DNA of 64,000 nucleotides. Origin: Streptosporangium carneum. Its GTDB lineage: Bacteria > Actinomycetota > Actinomycetes > Streptosporangiales > Streptosporangiaceae. Positions 59,768-64,000 of this stretch are shown here, piece by piece (within the stretch, counting starts at the first letter, position 1; every line of letters begins with the position of its first letter). The translations under genes were made by a program, and so were the position numbers. The notes under the pieces are model-generated. The model was not told the DNA's origin. It was given only the letters and a program-made list of their open reading frames with translations, and did not search any database. The stretch covers positions 45,730 through 109,729 of the forward strand of contig NZ_BSEV01000029.1 of the NCBI RefSeq assembly GCF_027922005.1, written 5' to 3'.

Positions 59768-61153
59768 TCAGAGGTGGTAGGCGTACTCGCGGAACTCCCA
59801 GTCGGTGACGGTCCGGGAGAAACGCTGCACCTCGTCGCGCTTGTAGGCCAGATAGGCCGCGGCGAACTCCTTGCCCAGCACCTCGATCAGCTCGCTGTCG
59901 GCCTCGAAGGCGTCCAGCGCGGCTGGCAGCGACATCGGCAGCACCGGCGCCTTGGTCGCGTCGTAGCCGTAGCCCTCCAGCGGGGCCGGCGGCTGGATCC
60001 GGTCGCGGATGCCCAGGTAGACCGCGGCCAGCAGGCCGGCGATGCCCAGGTAGGGGTTGGCCGAGGCGTCGCCGAGCCGCACCTCCAGGCGCGAGCCCGC
60101 GCCGCGCTCGGGCGGGATGCGCAGCATCGCGCTGCGGTTGTCCAGCCCCCAGTCGTTCAGCCAGGGGGCCAGGGTGTCCGGGCCGAACCGCTTGTAGGAG
60201 TTGATCGTGGGGTTGAGCAGCGCGGCCAGCGCGGGGGCGTGGGCCAGCACGCCGCCGATGGCGTGCAGCGCGGTGGCCGACAGCCCGTATGCCCTGCCGT
60301 CGCCGTCGCCGTCGGCGTCGGCGGCGAAGACGTTGCGGCCGGCGGCGTCCAGGCAGGACAGGTGCACGTGGAAGCCGGAGCCGCCCTCGTCGTCGAAGGG
60401 CTTGGCCATGAAGGTGGCCATCAGCCCGTCGTGGCGGGCCAGTTCCTTGATCGCGGTCTTGAAGCGGAAGGCGCGGTCGGCGGCGTCGAGGGCGTCGGAG
60501 TGGTGCAGGTTGATCTCGAACTGGCCGCCGGAGAACTCGTGGTTGCCCATGGTGGCGCCGATGTTCAGCGCGCGCAGGGTGCGCAGGGTGCGCAGCACGT
60601 GGGAGCCGCGGTCGCCCTTGCGGCCGGTGACGTAGACGTTGCCCAGGGCGTCGTCGTAGCGCTGCCAGCCGGTGCCGTTGGCGGCGGCCGAGCCGGTGCC
60701 GGCGGCGGCGGGCTCGAGCAGGTAGTACTCCAGTTCGGGGCCGGCGATCGCGGTCAGGCCGAGGTCGGTCAGCCGGGCGGCGGCCGCGGCCAGCACGGTG
60801 CGGGGCGACTCCAGGAAGGGCAGGCCGGTGGCCGGGTCGTAGGCGTCGCCCAGCACGTGGGCCACGCCGGGTTCCCACGGCAGTTCGACCAGGGTGGTCA
60901 GGTCGGGGCGGATGGAGACGTCGGGCAGGCCGCGGTCCAGGCCGCCGGGGACCGGGACGGTGTCGCCCTGGGGGGAGGTGTAGTAGACCGCCTGGCAGAA
61001 GGCCACGCCGCTGTGCAGGATGTCGGGCAGGCGTTCCAGCAGGACGTCCTTGCCGCGCTCGGTGCCGATCAGGTCGGGGTAGCCGACCCGGACGACGTCG
61101 ATGCCCTGTTCCCTCAGGCGCTCGACGGTCCGCTCGACGGACTCCGCGCTCAC
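59768..61153 (-). CDS. Glutamine-synthetase-like gamma-glutamyl-amine ligase
   Basis: 461 residues. GS signatures ELEYYLLEP, NHEFSGGQFEINLHHSDALD, MATFMAKPFDDEGGSGFHVH, LNPTINSYKRF and SRLEVRLGDASANPYL. It belongs to the GlnA-like group related to PuuA/GlnA3/GlnA4, which attach glutamate to polyamines or monoamines rather than making glutamine; the neighbours (PuuD-like hydrolase, aldehyde dehydrogenase) support this. There is a small Gly/Ala insert near 155. GTG start with GGAGG four bases upstream. Divergent from the decarboxylase-like gene across a shared 185-bp spacer with a TTTG-N4-CAAA palindrome. Confidence 0.9.
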   Translation of the reverse strand: MSAESVERTVERLREQGIDVVRVGYPDLIGTERGKDVLLERLPDILHSGVAFCQAVYYTSPQGDTVPVPGGLDRGLPDVSIRPDLTTLVELPWEPGVAHVLGDAYDPATGLPFLESPRTVLAAAAARLTDLGLTAIAGPELEYYLLEPAAAGTGSAAANGTGWQRYDDALGNVYVTGRKGDRGSHVLRTLRTLRALNIGATMGNHEFSGGQFEINLHHSDALDAADRAFRFKTAIKELARHDGLMATFMAKPFDDEGGSGFHVHLSCLDAAGRNVFAADADGDGDGRAYGLSATALHAIGGVLAHAPALAALLNPTINSYKRFGPDTLAPWLNDWGLDNRSAMLRIPPERGAGSRLEVRLGDASANPYLGIAGLLAAVYLGIRDRIQPPAPLEGYGYDATKAPVLPMSLPAALDAFEADSELIEVLGKEFAAAYLAYKRDEVQRFSRTVTDWEFREYAYHL

Positions 61154-61183
61154 TGGGCCTCCCTGGTACGTCCGGACAACTCG

Positions 61184-61195
61184 TTTGGGTGCAAA
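61184..61195. promoter_or_regulatory. TTTG-GGTG-CAAA palindrome, glutamyl-ligase/decarboxylase spacer
   Basis: One of three TTTG-N4-CAAA sites in this locus (others at 63785 and 63854). It lies 31 bp upstream of the ligase start on the minus strand and in the spacer shared with the divergent decarboxylase-like gene. Confidence 0.6.
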
Positions 61196-61338
61196 ACATA
61201 CGCCTCGAACGCCCGGGGAACAAGGTTCCCTGAGAGGAGGCCGCTGTTTTCCATCGTGACATCTCGCAGTTCAACGCATATCGTATGGCCCCAAACAGTC
61301 AGCGCGAACGAGACGTCCCTCTCAACTAAGGAGGCGCC

Positions 61339-62148
61339 GTGGCCACGGTGCGCGGTTTCTTCACCCCCAAGACGGCGACCGGCCGCTCCTCGCTGGTCCC
61401 CAACCCGCCGTGGTACTACTCCGGCGACCTGCTCACCGTTGAATACCGTACCGACCCCGCCCGGGTCGCCGAACTCCTGCCCGAGCCCCTGACCCTCGCC
61501 GACGAGGACCCCGGCGCGGTCGCGATCATCTGGGCCGACTGGCAGTCCTGCTCCGGCACCAAGGAGGAGCTGCTCGACCCGGTCCGCTCGCAGTACAAGG
61601 AATGCTTCGTGGTCGTGCGCTGCGCCTTCGAGGGCAGGACCTTCTCACGCTGCGTCTACATCTGGGTGGACAAGGACTTCGCGATCGCCCGCGGCACGCA
61701 CCAGGGCTACCCCAAGAAGCTCGGCTCGATCCACCAGACCCGCGCCTTCCCGTTCGGTCAGGCCGCGCCCCGCATCGGCGAGGGCGGCACGTTCGGCGGC
61801 ACCCTGGCCGCCGCCGACCGCCGCCTGGCCCAGGCCGTGGTACGGCTTCGCGAGCCCAGCGAGACCAACGGCTTCGTCAACGGCCACCCGATGGCCCACA
61901 ACCGCTGGCTGCCGTCGATCGAGCCGGGCGGCGGCCTGGCCCTGGACGAGCTGATCTCCAGCGGCGGGCAGTCCTTCGAGGGCGGCCAGGCCTGGAAGGG
62001 CGAAGCGGAGCTCGAGCTGTTCGACTCCCCCACCGAGGAACTCGCCGCGCTCAAGGTCGACGAGATCATCGGTGGCTACTATCAGCAGGTCGGGGTCGTC
62101 TGGAACGGCGGCACCCTGCTGGCGTCCGGAGTCTCGGGCGCGCAGTGA
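61339..62148 (+). CDS. Acetoacetate-decarboxylase-family protein
   Basis: 269 residues. Core YIWVDKDFAIARGTHQGYPK followed by KLGSI matches the ADC fold, with the likely Schiff-base Lys in GYPKKLG. Family members decarboxylate acetoacetate or act on other 2-keto or beta-keto compounds. GTG start with GGAGG four bases upstream. Next to the glutamyl-ligase it may handle an intermediate of amine breakdown, but its step cannot be assigned. Related proteins of unknown role occur with amine-ligase loci. Confidence 0.8.
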   Translation: MATVRGFFTPKTATGRSSLVPNPPWYYSGDLLTVEYRTDPARVAELLPEPLTLADEDPGAVAIIWADWQSCSGTKEELLDPVRSQYKECFVVVRCAFEGRTFSRCVYIWVDKDFAIARGTHQGYPKKLGSIHQTRAFPFGQAAPRIGEGGTFGGTLAAADRRLAQAVVRLREPSETNGFVNGHPMAHNRWLPSIEPGGGLALDELISSGGQSFEGGQAWKGEAELELFDSPTEELAALKVDEIIGGYYQQVGVVWNGGTLLASGVSGAQ

Positions 62149-62418
62149 CCCGTTCCGGGCGCTGACCTTCGAACGAGCGGCAGGGGGCGGCCGGGACGGC
62201 CCGTTGACGGGTGTGGCGGTCTTCCGCTGGGATGTGGGAGGGAGAGCGCTCCCCCAGTCGCCCGCCGCCCCCGGGACAGCGGGGAGACGAAACGCCGACC
62301 CCATCGTGAGCTTCGTGTGTCCAGAATCACACGTACACGAATGAAAATGGCGTAAGGGACTGTTCTTTCAGGTCAGTTCCCGAAGAGTCCGCTGCCGCTC
62401 GACATCGAAGGAGCCTGT

Positions 62419-62991
62419 GTGCCCGCGCACTACTCATTGACGGAGACCGAGGAGGCGGTGAACCGCCGCCTCGGCGCGTTCCCGATCAGACGCGAGGCGC
62501 TGGCCGCCGTCTCCAACCTGCACCGGGCCGCCGCCGCCGTGCGCCAGCACCTGGAGAACTCCGCGCTGCGGGTGGCCGACCTGACCTGGAGCGCGTTCGT
62601 CGTGCTGTGGGTGGTGTGGATATGGGAGGAGATCGAGACCCGGCACGCCGCGGCCGAGGCCGGCATCTCCAAGGGCACCCTGACCGGCATCATCAAGACC
62701 CTGGAGTCCCGCGGCCTGATCCAGCGCAGCCAGCACCCCGACGACCGCCGGCTGGCCCTGCTGCGCCTGACCCCCGAGGGGCTGGCGCTGATGGAACGGC
62801 TGTTTCCCGCCTTCAACGACGAGGAGGCCTTCGTGGTCGGCGCGCTGGAGGAGCACGAGGCGCTTGACCTGGCCGCCTGCCTGCGCCGGATCGTCACCCA
62901 CCTGGAGGAGCACGGCGAGCAGCGCCGCAACGACCTGCGCCGCCAGACCCCCGTCCCGCCGCGCCGCGGCGGCCGCCGTCGCACCGAATGA
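62419..62991 (+). CDS. MarR-family regulator, candidate for the amine locus
   Basis: 190 residues. Winged helix with DLTWSAFVVLWVVWIWEEIE, AAAEAGISKGTLTGIIKTLE, and wing RSQHPDDRRLALLRLTPEG. MarR dimers bind palindromes like the TTTG-N4-CAAA sites found here and are usually released by small aromatic or amine-type ligands. GTG start with AAGGAG upstream. Spacer 62149-62418 holds only a weak hairpin (62240-62253). Control of the flanking genes is inferred from position. Confidence 0.88.
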   Translation: MPAHYSLTETEEAVNRRLGAFPIRREALAAVSNLHRAAAAVRQHLENSALRVADLTWSAFVVLWVVWIWEEIETRHAAAEAGISKGTLTGIIKTLESRGLIQRSQHPDDRRLALLRLTPEGLALMERLFPAFNDEEAFVVGALEEHEALDLAACLRRIVTHLEEHGEQRRNDLRRQTPVPPRRGGRRRTE

Positions 62992-62996
62992 TCACC

Positions 62997-63029
62997 ACCC
63001 CGCCCCCGAAGAGCCGTGGGGAGCGGGGT
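62997..63029. terminator. Hairpin between MarR and PuuD-like genes
   Basis: ACCCCGC (62997-63003) pairs with GCGGGGT (63023-63029), extended by CCCC/GGGG (63004-63007/63018-63021) with one bulge. It lies between convergent ends. Confidence 0.65.
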
Positions 63030-63069
63030 CAGCGGGCGACCACCGCCACCGGGACGTCTCCCGGAAGGG

Positions 63070-63762
63070 TCAGCGGGTGGCGGCGGTCACCAGGGCGTCG
63101 AAGAGGCGCTGGTTGACCGGGTCGGTGGCCGCGGTGTCCTCCGGATGCCACTGCACCCCTACGAACCAGCCGGCAGGCTCGGCCAGCTCGGCCGCCTCCA
63201 CCGTGCCGTCCGCGGCGTGCGCGACGGCCACAAGCCCCTGGCCGAGCGCCTCGACGCACTGGTGGTGGTAGCACGACGCGGTGATCTTCTCCGCCCCGGT
63301 CACCTCGGCCAGCAGCGAGCCGGGCCGCACCGCCACCGGGTGCACCACGTGCCGGTGGTCGACCTCCATGTGCTGGCGCAGCCGGCCGCCGAGCAGCACG
63401 TTGACCACCTGCAGGCCCCGGCAGACCGCCAGTGTGGGCAGCCCGGCCGTCAGCGCGTGCCGGGCCGCGGCCAGGTCGAAGGCGTCCTGCTCGGCGTCGA
63501 CGTCGTAGACCTGCTCGTGCGCCACGCTCTCGCCGTAGACCTCCGGCGACAGGTCCCCGCCGCCGGGCAGCAGCAGCCCGGCGGCGGCCGCGAGCCGGTC
63601 GGCGGCCCGCCCGGCGTCGACCGGGTGCATCAGGAACGGTTCACCGCCCGCCTGGTAGACCGCCTCGGCCAGCGCGCGGGCGGTGACCACCGCTGCGTAC
63701 CGCAGCGCCGAGGTGCTGGCGGCGAAACGCGAGGGGATCGCGATGAGCGGGCGACGAGACAT
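63070..63762 (-). CDS. Gamma-glutamyl-GABA-hydrolase-like class I amidotransferase (PuuD-like)
   Basis: 230 residues. Class I glutamine amidotransferase fold: oxyanion LPGGGDLSPEVYGE, nucleophile Cys in LAVCRGLQVVN, and the His in GVQWHPE. PuuD removes glutamate from gamma-glutamyl-aminobutyrate after oxidation of the glutamylated polyamine. ATG start at 63762 with GGAGG eight bases upstream. Divergent from the aldehyde dehydrogenase across 119 bp containing two TTTG-N4-CAAA palindromes. Confidence 0.9.
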   Translation of the reverse strand: MSRRPLIAIPSRFAASTSALRYAAVVTARALAEAVYQAGGEPFLMHPVDAGRAADRLAAAAGLLLPGGGDLSPEVYGESVAHEQVYDVDAEQDAFDLAAARHALTAGLPTLAVCRGLQVVNVLLGGRLRQHMEVDHRHVVHPVAVRPGSLLAEVTGAEKITASCYHHQCVEALGQGLVAVAHAADGTVEAAELAEPAGWFVGVQWHPEDTAATDPVNQRLFDALVTAATR

Positions 63763-63784
63763 CCCGGACTCCTCCAAAGGTTCA

Positions 63785-63796
63785 TTTGTAGCCAAA
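63785..63796. promoter_or_regulatory. TTTG-TAGC-CAAA palindrome near the PuuD-like start
   Basis: Lies 23 bp upstream of the hydrolase start; extended agreement with the other two sites (AAACG flank) supports a shared regulator. Confidence 0.6.
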
Positions 63797-63853
63797 CGGT
63801 ATTCTAGGCCTTCCCCTGGGTCTTGACCGGTCATCGCGGCTCGCCCTAGGTTG

Positions 63854-63865
63854 TTTGGAGTCAAA
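63854..63865. promoter_or_regulatory. TTTG-GAGT-CAAA palindrome near the aldehyde-dehydrogenase start
   Basis: Lies 17 bp upstream of the dehydrogenase ATG, overlapping where its promoter or ribosome region would be, as expected for repression. Confidence 0.6.
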
Positions 63866-63881
63866 CGATTAGGAGAAGCGG

Positions 63882-64000
63882 ATGACCACAGTCGCCGGCG
63901 TCCCCGTCAACGGCGATCACTGGATCGGCGGCGAGCGGGTCAGCTCGCCCACCACGTTCGACGACCACTCCCCCATCGACGGGGCGCTCATCGCCCAGAT
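63882..64000 (+). CDS. Aldehyde dehydrogenase, N-terminal part
   Basis: Only 39 codons are in the window. NGDHWIGGERVSS and SPIDGALIAQ match the start of NAD-dependent aldehyde dehydrogenases of the PuuC/BADH type, which oxidise gamma-glutamyl-aminobutyraldehyde-like intermediates to acids. ATG start with AGGAG six bases upstream. It continues beyond 64000. Confidence 0.8.
   Translation, partial: MTTVAGVPVNGDHWIGGERVSSPTTFDDHSPIDGALIAQ

Noticed and set aside
1..64000. tRNA, rRNA, insertion sequence, integrase, attachment site or replication origin
   Set aside because: No cloverleaf-like sequence, rRNA segment, transposase-like reading frame, terminal inverted repeat pair or DnaA-box cluster was recognised by reading. 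Short tRNA genes could still be missed without a covariance-model search.

Overview
The window is high-GC actinobacterial DNA. Typical markers are a DUF3073 gene, an XRE/DUF5753 regulator beside SAV2177-type (DUF574) methyltransferases, an AfsA-family hotdog protein, several large AfsR/SARP and LuxR-type ATPases, and frequent GTG starts with ATGA/GTGA stop-start overlaps. A filamentous actinomycete (Streptosporangiales- or Streptomyces-like) is most likely; the genus cannot be fixed from the sequence alone. No rRNA, tRNA, insertion sequence or CRISPR array was found.

Layout. 1-7.4 kb: end of a complex-I-type membrane subunit, a 55-residue DUF3073 gene, an ArsR regulator, and an AfsR-like regulator divergent from a small secreted protein carrying three Thr-Phe-Met-Ile repeats, followed by a GT-B-like protein coupled to a small unknown protein. 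7.3-10.7 kb: an NB-ARC/TPR (NLR-like) protein and a divergent 122-residue protein sharing a RHIM-like amyloid-signalling motif, at the N-terminus of one and the C-terminus of the other. 10.8-18.0 kb: a six-gene, fully overlapping minus-strand operon (AfsA-like, ICMT-like methyltransferase, nitroreductase, PEP-synthase-like, UbiA prenyltransferase, P450), probably a small biosynthetic cluster. 18.0-18.8 kb: inverted repeats and a 16-bp-period repeat array.

18.8-28.9 kb: a maleylpyruvate-isomerase-like protein; a two-ATPase/two-FtsX-permease ABC system in which one ATPase has an AbrB-like tail; an anti-sigma-type ATPase; a second repeat array; and the remnant of a P-domain protein. 28.9-39.1 kb: a LuxR-type LAL regulator, a secreted tripeptidyl-aminopeptidase-like hydrolase, a two-component system with a repeat-expanded kinase, a PASTA lipoprotein, an SDR, and a class II Fic protein behind a strong palindrome. 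39.2-45.8 kb: histidine utilisation operon (hutU, M20 amidohydrolase, hutF, hutI) behind an RpiR regulator.

46.2-51.7 kb: DUF574 methyltransferase, SARP/NB-ARC/TPR regulator, XRE regulator and a truncated DUF574 copy. 51.7-55.9 kb: ribose-type sugar ABC transporter. 56.2-59.7 kb: hydrolase, lipoprotein beta-propeller, TetR regulator and a 3Fe-4S ferredoxin. 59.8-64.0 kb: a gamma-glutamylation amine-catabolism locus (glutamine-synthetase-like enzyme, acetoacetate-decarboxylase-like protein, MarR regulator, PuuD-like hydrolase, start of an aldehyde dehydrogenase) linked by three TTTG-N4-CAAA palindromes.

The most notable candidates for undescribed biology are the amyloid-motif NLR/effector pair, the TFMI-repeat peptide locus, the AfsA-led operon, and the phased repeat arrays.
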